From the NCBI GenBank assembly GCA_013214025.1, contig JABSRN010000057.1:16773-80772 (forward strand): a DNA stretch of 64,000 nt. The letters run 5' to 3'. This document shows, in pieces, positions 33,601 to 42,500 of this stretch (the first letter of the stretch is position 1; every line of letters begins with the position of its first letter). Both the position numbers and the translations under genes were made by a program. Below the pieces are notes generated by a model. It was not told the origin of the DNA and ran no database searches. It saw only the letters and a program-made list of their open reading frames with translations. This stretch comes from Polyangiaceae bacterium. GTDB taxonomy: Bacteria; Myxococcota_A; Polyangia; Polyangiales; Polyangiaceae.

Positions 33601-35572
33601 CGACCCCCAGCGGCAGCGCAATCCGCGCCCTGGGCTGATGTGCCTGCTCAGTGTCTTAGCCATCGCCTGCGACTTTGACTCCGGTAGCCGCTGGGTCGCG
33701 CCAACGCTCGAAGAATCCTCTGTCTGTGTTGTGGGAACCTTTCGCTGCGACTCCTCCGTGCAAGAGTGCCAAGATCGCGCGTCGCCCCGCTGGGTCAATA
33801 TCGAGGATTGCGCAGCGAGCGGGCGGCTATGCGCTCCGAGCCTGGCCGCGTGTACCGTCTGCCTGCCCAACGGTCGCCGCTGCGACGGTATCCGCATCGA
33901 AACCTGTGCAGAGGATGGGTCCGAGTACCTACCGACCGAAAGCTGCGATGCACAAGCCGGAGTCGCCTGTCGGGACGGTCGCTGTGCCCACCTGTGCTCC
34001 ATCGCTGCCACGTCTTTGAGCAATGTCGGATGTGAGTACTGGGCCTTGGACTTGGACAATGCCAACGTCGGCGACACCTTAAACGCGGCAGCCCAGCAAT
34101 TCGCAGTGGTTGTTAGTAATCCCCAACCCGATATCACAGCTGAGCTCACCGTATGGCAAGACGACACGAAACCGGGCGAGCCGGGCGACCCCCGCGAGGT
34201 GCTCACCACAACCGTGTTTCCCCTAGGACTCGAAGTTCTCCGTTTGGGCGCACGGGAACTGGACGGTTCGCCAGATGGCGAGTTCAACACCGGCACCCAC
34301 AGTGCCCTCACACGGCATGCTTATCGGATCACTAGCAACGTGCCCGTCGTCGCCGTCCAGTTCAATCCGCTCACCAACGTCGACGTCTTCTCCAACGACG
34401 CATCCTTACTCAAGCCGCTCGAGGCCCTCGGCCCGCGCACCTCCGAGCTGAGCCCCCGATATGTGGTCCTGGGTTGGCCTCAAACCATCGCTAGTACGGG
34501 AGATCCCGACACCAATTTTAGCGCCAGAAACCCCATCGACTTGCGGTCCTTCCTCAGCATTTCCGCCACCCGAGACGGCACTCGTCTGCGCATTACCAGC
34601 ACCGCCGCTACGGCCCCAGGCGCTGTGTTTCCGCAGCTGATCCCGGGAGAAGCTTTTGAGATCACCATCGACGCCTATGACGTGTTGAATCTAGAGACCG
34701 ACGATTTTAACGCGGACTTTTCGGGAACATTGGTCGAGAGCACCGAACCGATTGTTGCCTTCAGCGGAAGCGAAGCCAGCGACGCGCCCACCTTCGATGA
34801 GCTGGGTTCCCGCCAATGCTGCGCGGATCACTTAGAGGAGCAACTCGATCCGATTCGCACGGCCGGATTGCAGTTCGTGGCCGCAGTCACGCCCAATCGC
34901 AGCCAAGCTGTCGCCCTCGCGGGGGCAGAAATGGAGGCCACGCCACAACCTGAGTACTATCGCGTCATCGCCGTCGACCCCGAAGGCGCTCAAATCGTCA
35001 CGAGTCTGTCGGGTGACGACAGCGCATTCACTCTGGAGGGCCGGGGCGATTTTCGCGAGATTCGCTCCTACACGGATTTTGTCGTGAGCTCTGACCACCC
35101 CATCTTCTTGGGTCACGTCTCGCCGAGTCAAGCCGCTGCGGGGGTGCCCCGCGGGCTCCCCGGCGGAGATCCTAGCTTCCTGCTCGTGCCCCCCAACGAA
35201 CAGTTCAGAAATAACTACGTTTTCTTGACGCCGGACCTCTACCGTTTTGACTTCATTCGAATCATCGCCCCCCAGAGAGCCGCGATGCAGTTCGACGGCC
35301 GCCCACTGTCGGATCTTGGCTGTGCTACGACCGCGTTAGCTACGGTCGGCACGCTGGAGACCCAGTATGTCGTTCACACTTGCCAGCTTGGCTTTCCCAT
35401 CATCGATCCCAACCCCGACGCCGAGGATCCGTTTCGTGACGGCGTCCAGAACGACGGCGTTCACACGCTCAGTAGCGACCGTAAGGTCGGCGTACTGGTG
35501 AACGGATTCGACAGAAATGTGAGCTACGCCTACGCGGCCGGCACCGAGCTCAACGAAATTATCACGCGCTAA
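33578..35572 (+). CDS. Lipoprotein with IgGFc-binding-like region
   Basis: A 664-residue predicted lipoprotein: basic N-terminus, hydrophobic LMCLLSVLAIAC with lipobox AIAC near residue 31. Residues ~45-140 are a Cys-rich module with short repeats of 'C...G.R.C....C' (CVVGTFRCDSSVQEC, CLPNGRRCDGIRIETC, CRDGRCAHLC). The remainder fits the IgGFc-binding N-terminal-like family found in many myxobacterial surface proteins: YWALDLDN, AAQQFAVVVSNPQP, HAYRITSNVPVVAVQFNPL, CCADHLEEQLDPIRTAGLQFV and SDHPIFLGH. The family name comes from a mammalian homologue and says nothing certain about ligand. Start ATG 33578 overlaps the TIG lipoprotein by 23 bp; a start at 33638 would leave too short a signal. 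Convergent with the metallopeptidase gene. Confidence 0.8.
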   Translation: MSLLFVTDDPQRQRNPRPGLMCLLSVLAIACDFDSGSRWVAPTLEESSVCVVGTFRCDSSVQECQDRASPRWVNIEDCAASGRLCAPSLAACTVCLPNGRRCDGIRIETCAEDGSEYLPTESCDAQAGVACRDGRCAHLCSIAATSLSNVGCEYWALDLDNANVGDTLNAAAQQFAVVVSNPQPDITAELTVWQDDTKPGEPGDPREVLTTTVFPLGLEVLRLGARELDGSPDGEFNTGTHSALTRHAYRITSNVPVVAVQFNPLTNVDVFSNDASLLKPLEALGPRTSELSPRYVVLGWPQTIASTGDPDTNFSARNPIDLRSFLSISATRDGTRLRITSTAATAPGAVFPQLIPGEAFEITIDAYDVLNLETDDFNADFSGTLVESTEPIVAFSGSEASDAPTFDELGSRQCCADHLEEQLDPIRTAGLQFVAAVTPNRSQAVALAGAEMEATPQPEYYRVIAVDPEGAQIVTSLSGDDSAFTLEGRGDFREIRSYTDFVVSSDHPIFLGHVSPSQAAAGVPRGLPGGDPSFLLVPPNEQFRNNYVFLTPDLYRFDFIRIIAPQRAAMQFDGRPLSDLGCATTALATVGTLETQYVVHTCQLGFPIIDPNPDAEDPFRDGVQNDGVHTLSSDRKVGVLVNGFDRNVSYAYAAGTELNEIITR

Positions 35573-35578
35573 CGCTCG

Positions 35579-37093
35579 CTATTTTGGCGTCCGCTGCGAG
35601 AACTCTACGCGGAGAAGCGCGCGGCTCGAGCGGGGTCCGCTCTGGGACAACATGCGTTCGCAGGCACTCACGGGTAGCCGCCGCGGCCCAAATATCGTGC
35701 CATCCGCTGAATCCGAATCCATCAGCAGTTGAGGGCGGTCGACACCGAAGTCGTCCGGGTGCCCCGGCATCTCCAACAAGACATGCCCGAGTTCATGGGC
35801 CAAAACGAACGACCGCGAGCCCGCACGCACACCCGCGCGATCTACTATCACCGTGTTTCGGATCGCCGCGCCTGGCGGCTCCACAAAGGACTCCCCGATC
35901 CGACCGCTCTTTTCAAAATACGGCACCACCACAATGTTCACGACGCCGGGCGCCGCGGGCGTCAAAGATTTTAGCAACGTACGCTCTTCCACGGTGCCAC
36001 CGGCCGCATCCAAGTCGCTAAAATGCTGTAGGCCGTCCAAAAGGTCCACTTCCCCCAAACACACGCCCAGAGAAGCATCCGTCGTAAGTTTGCCGTCAAG
36101 ATCAGGTACGAGAGCGACCGGCGCGCCCTCGACCGTGTGAACTAACACGTCGACGCCTCGAAGCGCGCCGTAGCGTGCTCGCGGATTGGGGCTCACAGTG
36201 GCCCGGTAACCCCGACGCCGCAACAGCGCCGCTACGGATTCCGCGACCTGTAGCGGAGACTCGCCGGAATGCGTCGCGACTCGGAACGTCGAGTGGCCAA
36301 TGCGAAAACCTATCACTCCACCGCTCGCCGGGAAGCCGACGCCACAGCCAATCGCGAGAAGAAACGCCGGCGGCGGCTCGATGATTCGGATCGGACGGTC
36401 GCCGGCGCCCTCGAATCTCACGCCGCACTGGCCCCATATGGCGTTCGCGCTGCGAATTTGAGCCTCCATCACCAAGCGCGCACCTCGGTCCCCGGATCCA
36501 ATCGCCGGTGGCCCGGCCGTCGAGGAACGCAGAATCCACGCTTGGATCCGTGTTCGATATCCTCGCATAGCGCCCACGGCAGAATGCCTGGGCCCACCAA
36601 CTCGAATCGTCGCGAGTTCGGTGCGGCCGTCCAGGACTCGGAGCACACCGCCGACTTTGGCAATCAAACTGGTTGTCGTGACCCGGGGGTGAGCCGCGTC
36701 GACGCTATCGGTCGACAAGCGAATGGGACCGGTCTCGCGACAAATCCAGCTGTCCGCGAGGTCGGCAGGACAGGTCGTTTCGTGCAGCGCCACGTGAGAG
36801 CGGGCATCGACCCTGGCCCCACCGGGGCCCTCCGTCACCAATGTCAACGACACCGCTAAGGTCCCGGCTGGACCTGCTACCAGCCATGACAGCGCGTCCG
36901 CGTCACGGAAAACCGACTGGGACAGGGACTGGGGCAGAACCCGCGACAGTGACGCGTGGCTTTGCCGAAGATCTACACGCTTTCCGCTGGTGTCCCTCGC
37001 TCGGATGTGGGCGGCGTGGGCCGAGGGTGCTGCAATGAACGCCAGCCAACAGCCGATGCATGCCAGCCACTGCGCCCGGGCAGTGGCTGGCAT
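35579..37093 (-). CDS. Exported zinc metallopeptidase-like protein (HExxH)
   Basis: About 504 residues from the ATG at 37093. Signal peptide MPATARAQWLACIGCWLAFIAAPSAHA. The zinc site is FVLAHELGHVLLEMPGHPDD (about residues 425-445): HELGH with a His 7 residues after the second one, compatible with a metzincin-like HExxHxxxxxxH or with a gluzincin using another ligand. SACERM near the end and scattered Cys may form disulfides. The N-terminal 400 residues are beta-rich and unassigned. A TTG at 37114 would extend it by 7 residues into the end of the upstream gene. The ATG lies inside a 19-bp perfect hairpin directly after the stop of the upstream solenoid gene. Probably a periplasmic or secreted protease. 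Confidence 0.75.
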   Translation of the reverse strand: MPATARAQWLACIGCWLAFIAAPSAHAAHIRARDTSGKRVDLRQSHASLSRVLPQSLSQSVFRDADALSWLVAGPAGTLAVSLTLVTEGPGGARVDARSHVALHETTCPADLADSWICRETGPIRLSTDSVDAAHPRVTTTSLIAKVGGVLRVLDGRTELATIRVGGPRHSAVGAMRGYRTRIQAWILRSSTAGPPAIGSGDRGARLVMEAQIRSANAIWGQCGVRFEGAGDRPIRIIEPPPAFLLAIGCGVGFPASGGVIGFRIGHSTFRVATHSGESPLQVAESVAALLRRRGYRATVSPNPRARYGALRGVDVLVHTVEGAPVALVPDLDGKLTTDASLGVCLGEVDLLDGLQHFSDLDAAGGTVEERTLLKSLTPAAPGVVNIVVVPYFEKSGRIGESFVEPPGAAIRNTVIVDRAGVRAGSRSFVLAHELGHVLLEMPGHPDDFGVDRPQLLMDSDSADGTIFGPRRLPVSACERMLSQSGPRSSRALLRVEFSQRTPK

Positions 37094-37099
37094 GCATCG
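37054..37099 (-). repeat. Perfect 19-bp inverted repeat covering the metallopeptidase start codon
   Basis: Arms 37054-37072 and 37081-37099 are exact reverse complements with an 8-nt spacer. In the minus-strand mRNA the hairpin begins 2 nt after the upstream stop codon (37102-37104) and contains the ATG at 37091-37093 within its 5' arm. A stem this strong should hide the start unless ribosomes arriving from the upstream gene open it. Confidence 0.92.
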
Positions 37100-37101
37100 A
37101 C

Positions 37102-38307
37102 CTACTCTAGCCAACCGAACTGAATGCGTCGATAGTTAGACTCCGTGATCACTCGACCCCCATCCTCTGCGGTTGCTTGCCGAACGAGCGCTGCCCACGT
37201 AGCCGTCCCCAACTGACGGCTCGTCATCAATGGGGTAGCGAGCTCGACCGCTTGCTCGCGAGCGCCGCTATCGTAGAGCGCGGCAACCGCCAGTCCTCGC
37301 ATATGTTCTCTGCGAGAGTTCGTAGCGAGCTGAGCGATGGCACGCCCCAAATCGTCCCGGCCGTGATCCCGGGATAGATAGAAGGCAGCACGCAATGCCG
37401 CTTCGGTCTTGAGTCCAGAACCTTTAGTCATATTTTCAAGAACCGGTTTGGCTGACGTCACACGAGCCGCAGCGAGTCGGTACAAGAAGGTGGGATCGCG
37501 ATCGGCGCTGGGCCGGTCGCTGAGGCGTGAGACCAGTTCGACTGTAGGTCGTGCACTGGGAGGCGCGCCATCCGAAGACAGCGCCCAAGCGACGAAAGAC
37601 CAAGCAGCACATGCCCCGCCCGGACCGTGCTCGGCGTTGTGAATGGCTTGTTCCCGAGGCGTGTGGTCCCCAGCTTTGGACGCGACGTCGGCAAAGACCA
37701 ACCAGCGACCCAAATGCCGCTCCGCGCTCCGCAGCACGCCCAACGCAGGCCCCACAGCGGTGGGCAATCCGGGGTGCCCAAGCAGGGGCACCAGCAGTTC
37801 TGTGCAAAGGCTGATTCTGTGGCTCTCTTTGATTTTCGGTGCGATAGCAGCGACGCGTCGCCCGTCCGACTGCCGGCGGGCAACTCGCGCCAGCTCAGCT
37901 CCGAAAGCCACATGAGGATGTCGGCTAGTCGCAGCGCGTTCCAACGCGGGTGTCAGTGCTGAATCACTGACGAAACACGCAGCCGATAGCGACGCCATTC
38001 CGCCGGCGTCATCCGTACTGAGAACTTGGCTCAGGCACTCCGTGGCCAATGGGTCCCCCAATTCCGCCAGGCTGCGAACGGCCGCAACATAGAGCGGGCG
38101 ATCAAGAGATCCGCGCTTGCTCAACACGCGCAGCGCGGAGCGGAGCGATTCGTGAAGTCGAGGGGTGGTCGGTGCCAACGCACGCAGCACACCCGCCAAC
38201 TTCGCCTCTTGCGCTGGCTTGCGTTTCAGGGCTGCGCCGACAGCATTTGAGATGCGATGCACGGCGTCTTCATCCATGAAGACTTCTTGTTCAGTCAGTT
38301 GAGTCAT
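37102..38307 (-). CDS. HEAT-like alpha-solenoid protein, function unknown
   Basis: A 401-residue, almost wholly helical protein. Recurrent helical pairs of ~30-35 residues (LYVAAVRSLAELGDPLATECLSQVL, ALTPALERAATSRHPHVAFGAELARVA, AALRAAFYLSRDHGRDDLGRAIAQLA, HMRGLAVAALYDSGAREQAVELA) resemble degenerate HEAT repeats. No signal peptide or catalytic motif, so it is probably a cytoplasmic binding protein. Start at ATG 38307; ATG 38277 is an alternative. Neither has a convincing Shine-Dalgarno. A 10-bp direct repeat (CGATGACTCA) overlaps the first start. Coupled to the exported metallopeptidase by adjacency and the hairpin. Confidence 0.68.
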   Translation of the reverse strand: MTQLTEQEVFMDEDAVHRISNAVGAALKRKPAQEAKLAGVLRALAPTTPRLHESLRSALRVLSKRGSLDRPLYVAAVRSLAELGDPLATECLSQVLSTDDAGGMASLSAACFVSDSALTPALERAATSRHPHVAFGAELARVARRQSDGRRVAAIAPKIKESHRISLCTELLVPLLGHPGLPTAVGPALGVLRSAERHLGRWLVFADVASKAGDHTPREQAIHNAEHGPGGACAAWSFVAWALSSDGAPPSARPTVELVSRLSDRPSADRDPTFLYRLAAARVTSAKPVLENMTKGSGLKTEAALRAAFYLSRDHGRDDLGRAIAQLATNSRREHMRGLAVAALYDSGAREQAVELATPLMTSRQLGTATWAALVRQATAEDGGRVITESNYRRIQFGWLE

Positions 38308-38706
38308 CGCCGTGAGTCATCGCAAGGTAACACTTTCGGCCGGAACACCGGGAGGAAAACCCACAGCCTTGAGCCACCAGTGGTGACTAGTGACTGATCC
38401 AAAGCACAAGAGACGGACAGCCAACGGCATGTCGTGGTGCCGCGTAGGCGAGTAGGTGACGAAACCTCCCGGGATTGCAGTCTTCTGGGAGCATCAGTGA
38501 TTCAGGCTGGCGATGCCAGCATGCAAAAACTACTGAACCTAGGACCTGTACACCTGTCACCAGAATCGTCGCAGCCCCAGGCTCCGTCCTCTTATCGAAC
38601 CGCCTCGGCACAACGAGGGAAGAAAGCCCCACCTTTGCCCCGTTCAGTGTTCTAGGGTCCGCCTGCTTGTCGGCGGCAGCGCCGCGCAACCCCAGGAGAA
38701 TTTTTC
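38308..38706. other. 399-bp gene-free region between divergent genes
   Basis: Holds the promoters for the HEAT-like gene (minus) and the Q/P/G/Y-repeat lipoprotein (plus). I see a small hairpin (GCTGGC, loop GAT, GCCAGC at 38506-38520) and AGGAG at ~38692-38697 as the ribosome-binding site of the lipoprotein gene. No clear -35/-10 pair. Confidence 0.5.
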
Positions 38707-39198
38707 ATGCGAACGTCCGCAACCCATGTCTTGATGATTGGTCTCTTTGCCCTCGCCAATAGTGCCTGCAGCAAGAACGAGGAAACGCCTCCGCCTCAGC
38801 ATCCCAGTTACGGACAGCCGCAGCAGCAGCCTGGCTACGGTCAACAGCCTCAACCGGGCTATGGACAGCCGCAGCAGCAACCGGGTTACGGACAACAGCC
38901 GGCAGCCCAGCAGCAACCGGGCTACGGCCAGCAACCGCAACCCGCCCCCGCTGCTCCCGCTCAGTACCCGGCGGCACCTCCAGCCGGTACGGCTCCGGCT
39001 GGAGGTGCCATGTCGACTCCGGCCGCGATCGCCATTCCGTGCCAATCCGACATCACCTGCGCCGGGCATCGCTGCAACACCGCTGTCGGCAAATGCGCCT
39101 GGCCGTGTCAGACCCATGCCGACTGCCAGCCAGGATTTAACTGCATGGCTCCCCAATGCTTGCCCGCCATGGGCATGCCCGGCGCGGCTCCTCGGTAG
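38707..39198 (+). CDS. Small lipoprotein with QPGYGQ repeats and Cys-rich C-terminus
   Basis: A 163-residue predicted lipoprotein. Signal MRTSATHVLMIGLFALANSAC with lipobox NSAC (Cys21). Residues ~30-95 are low complexity, with five to six copies of QPGYGQ/QQPGYGQ, a composition (Gln, Gly, Tyr, Pro, no charged residues) like prion-type or phase-separating sequences. Residues ~110-155 hold eight Cys with spacing CxxDxxCxxHxC...CxWPCxxxxDCxxxxxC, a disulfide-rich module often seen in myxobacterial secreted proteins. AGGAG 10 nt upstream of the ATG. cyaY starts 2 bp after its stop, so the two are probably co-transcribed, although a functional link is not obvious. Confidence 0.82.
   Translation: MRTSATHVLMIGLFALANSACSKNEETPPPQHPSYGQPQQQPGYGQQPQPGYGQPQQQPGYGQQPAAQQQPGYGQQPQPAPAAPAQYPAAPPAGTAPAGGAMSTPAAIAIPCQSDITCAGHRCNTAVGKCAWPCQTHADCQPGFNCMAPQCLPAMGMPGAAPR
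38973..39009 (+). repeat. Perfect 15-bp inverted repeat inside the repeat-lipoprotein gene
   Basis: Arms 38973-38987 and 38995-39009 are exact reverse complements with a 7-nt spacer. They encode the AAPPAGTAPAGGA stretch between the QPGYGQ repeats and the Cys-rich module. Very GC-rich, so the hairpin would be strong. Confidence 0.9.
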
Positions 39199-39200
39199 CG

Positions 39201-39533
39201 ATGTCAAGCCTGTCGGAAGCCGAGTTCGATGAACTCGCAGCCACGACCCTACGAGCACTGCTCGACGCCATCGACCAACTGGGAGACGGCGTCGAAGCGG
39301 AGCTGTCCGCAGACATCCTGAGCCTTGAGTTCGAAGACGACGCTCAATATGTAATCAACAGCCATCGTGCTGCTCGCCAGATCTGGATGGCCGCGGAACG
39401 AGAAGCCTGGCACTTCAGCTTCGAAGCGAGTTCCACTCACTGGGTCGCTTCGAAGACGAATTCGGAATTGTGGAATACGCTCGAATCCGTACTCAGCAAG
39501 AAACTCGAGCGTGATCTAAAGCTAGAGCGCTAG
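39201..39533 (+). CDS. cyaY: Bacterial frataxin (iron-sulfur cluster assembly regulator)
   Basis: A 110-residue protein of normal CyaY length. Acidic first helix (SEAEFDELAATTLRALLDAIDQLGDGVEAELS), then the beta sheet with ILSLEFEDDAQYVINSHRAARQIWMAAEREAWHFSF; the segment YVIN(x)5-6RQIWxA is the frataxin signature, and WHFxF ends the sheet. It binds iron and modulates the cysteine desulfurase complex. ATG 39201, directly after the stop of the lipoprotein gene (39198). Followed by a strong hairpin and then the convergent ileS. Confidence 0.92.
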   Translation: MSSLSEAEFDELAATTLRALLDAIDQLGDGVEAELSADILSLEFEDDAQYVINSHRAARQIWMAAEREAWHFSFEASSTHWVASKTNSELWNTLESVLSKKLERDLKLER

Positions 39534-39544
39534 CTTTAGATCAC
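39511..39544 (+). terminator. Hairpin at the cyaY stop codon, likely terminator between convergent genes
   Basis: Arms 39511-39525 and 39530-39544 are perfect 15-bp reverse complements with a 4-nt loop; the cyaY stop codon (39531-39533) is inside the right arm. No T-run follows on either strand, so it is not a textbook intrinsic terminator, but position and strength suit a bidirectional barrier between cyaY and ileS. Confidence 0.7.
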
Positions 39545-39578
39545 AGTTCGCGCTCTGCCGCCGTGCTCCGGGGCGCGG

Positions 39579-42500
39579 TCAGTCCGCGAAGATAGCTTCG
39601 ACGCTCAAGCGAAGACTCTCTTCTCCTAGCTTGAGGGTCTGCTGTTCGCCGAGTTCGGCTCCCACGGTCAACAGATCGACGAGGCACTCACGCTTAATGT
39701 GTGATTCAGCCGCCCCGGCAACACGAAGAATCCGCTCCGAACCGTCCAGGCTCAAACGGATCCGATCCGCAAAGCCCAGTTTCATGTCCTTGCGGCAGGC
39801 TTGCACCCGGCTCAACACCTCTCGGAGCAAGCCTTCGTCAATCAGCGACTCCGTCAAGGTGGTGTGCAACACCACGACACCCACGCCGCCCGTCTCTGCT
39901 GCGAATCCATCAGCGGCCTCTACCGCTACCGCGATCTCCTCGCCGCTCAGCTCGACCACGCTGCCGTCCACATCGAGCTGAATGGAGCCCGACTTGGCAT
40001 ACTCGGCATACAGCGCGGCACCGTCCGCCTTCGCCAGGGCTTTCTTCACGCCCTGTACGCCCTTGCCCAACCGCGGACCAAGGGCCCGAAAGTTAGGCTT
40101 GAGACGAAAACTAACCGCACCACCGGTGTGCTCTCGCGCAATGAAGACCAATTCGTGCACATTCAGTTCTTCCGCGATGAGAGGCTTGTACGACTCAACG
40201 CGAGCCATCAGCTCCTCGTCGTTGAACACGATGTCCGTCCGACCGAGAGGCTGACGCACCTTCAGTCGATTGGCTGTACGCACTCTGAGACCGAGACTGA
40301 CGATCTCACGGACGGCGGCCATCTCCGTCGCTAGCTTTTCGTCGATCAGCTGCGTCCGTACGTCTGGGAAGGATTCGAAGTGAACGCTCTCCTTGGCGCT
40401 TGGGGCTCCCGCGCCGACGACCAGGTTCTGATACATCTCTTCACCGAAAAAAGGCAGAAACGGGGCCGTGAGTGTGCAAATCGTCGTCAGCGCCTCGTAC
40501 AAGGTCGCGTAGGCGTCACGCTTGTCCTGCTCGAAACCCGACGCCCAAAAGCGAGTCCGACTCCGACGCACATACCAATTGGAGAGCCCCTCAGCGAACT
40601 CAATCAAACGCAGGGCCGCGTCATAGCTCTGATACTCATCGAGGTCCGCGCGCACTTTACGTGTCGTCAGCATGAGCTCGCTGAGCAACCAGCGGTCCAA
40701 CTCATTGCGTGCCTCCACCGGCCCGCCGCGATGAGACTCATCTGCCGGAGACCAACCATCAATGTTCGCGTAGATGCAGAAAAAACTGTAGACGTTACGC
40801 AGCTTCACCTGGAAGTCTTTTTGCGCGAGCCGTACATTTCGCAAACTGTGGCGCGTGTTGTTCCACGGCGGGGACGACGCGTAGAAGAACCACCGGAAGG
40901 CGTCGGCTCCCGGCGCGGGAGTCGCCGGATCTTCGAGCGTGATCCGTTGCTTGGGAGGGCATTGAGGCACATCCACCGGACGGGTGTCGATTCCAGTTTC
41001 AACGACTTCCGCCCCTAGAGAGTCAATATCCGAATCGGGAATGACCACCACACGGCGAGGCAGTTTCTTATGGGCCTGCACCTTCAGCGCCAGCCGCTCG
41101 GACTCGCCGCGGCGGTAAACGGACACGGTTGCGCCGTCTTTTAAATCCATGCCTTCCAGATCTGCCCGCGCGATCCAGGCGACGCCGGCTTTCGCCTCTA
41201 CGCCAGGCGCCTCAGCCAATACGCCGAACTCCATACTCACTTCATCGAGAATGATGCCCGGCGGGGTGTAGTTGCCTCGACTCTTGCTCTCCTTCTTCCC
41301 TTCCTTGTCGCAGACATGTCCCAATACAATGCAGGTCTTGTAAGGATAGGGATGCTCACGCATCTGGGAGAGACCTAGTTTCTCCTGGGTCTTGGAATCA
41401 AATACGAGACTCGAGACCATCATCAAGGAATAGAACCAGCCGCGAGTTTGGTCGATGGCCTCGCTGATAAAATCGGCGGGGAACGCCTCATCAAACTTCT
41501 CAAGGGAGCCCGGCTGGTGAGGGAAACCCCATTGCGCAAACGGCATGCAACCAGAGTCAAACCAACAGTCGATCACCTCGGTGACCCGGCGCATTTCAGC
41601 TCCGCAATCGGGACAGGGGAATACCACCTCGTCGATCCATGGCTTGTGCACCATAAGATGTTCATTGAGTTCGGGCTGAGCTGTCTTCGCGGCGTGCCAG
41701 TGCGAAAACGCGTCAGGATTTAATTTTTCGATCGCTTCGACCGATCCCGGGGCATGCCGATGCTCTTCGTCAACGCTACACTCCCAGACGTTGAGCGGGG
41801 TCCCCCAATAGCGCTCGCGACTGAGCGCCCAGTCCACGTTGTTGTTCAAAAAGTCGCCAAAACGTCCGTCCTTGATGTGCTCCGGTAGCCAATTGACAGA
41901 TTGGTTGTTCGCCAGGACGCCTTCGATTTCAGCCGTGGTACGGATGAACCACGCCGGTCTAGCGATCTGAATGAGCGGATCGCTGTCAGCGCGCCAGCAA
42001 AAGGGATACTCGTGTCGGTACAGCTCGCTCGCCAACAGGTGCCCGGTCGTAGCCAGTTCACGGATTAGATCCTTGTCGGCTTCTTTGACCCAGCGCCCTT
42101 CGTAGTCCCCCGCGACTTCGGTGAAGGTGCCGTCGGGATGAATGGCGCAGAGCAGTTCGACCAACTCGGGGTCCACATAATTCGCGAGCTGGGCCCGGTG
42201 TGCTTTGTGATCGTCTTCGCCGAAAGCCGGCGCCAGGTGCACGATGCCGGTGCCGGTGCCTAGCGTAACGAAATCCTCAGCGAGGATCCGCCACCAGGCG
42301 TGAGCACGGCTGCCGTCTCGGCACTCCACCTGCAAATCGCCGTGTTGCTTGTGGTAAAAATCGAACGGGGGGACGTAGCGTTTGCCCACCAAGTCTTGCC
42401 CCTTGACGGTGCGCTCCACGCGCAATTCGCGCCCCATGCTCTTTTCCAGGGCTACGCGGCGCTCGGAGGCGACGATCAAGCGTTTGACAGTCGGGGCCTC

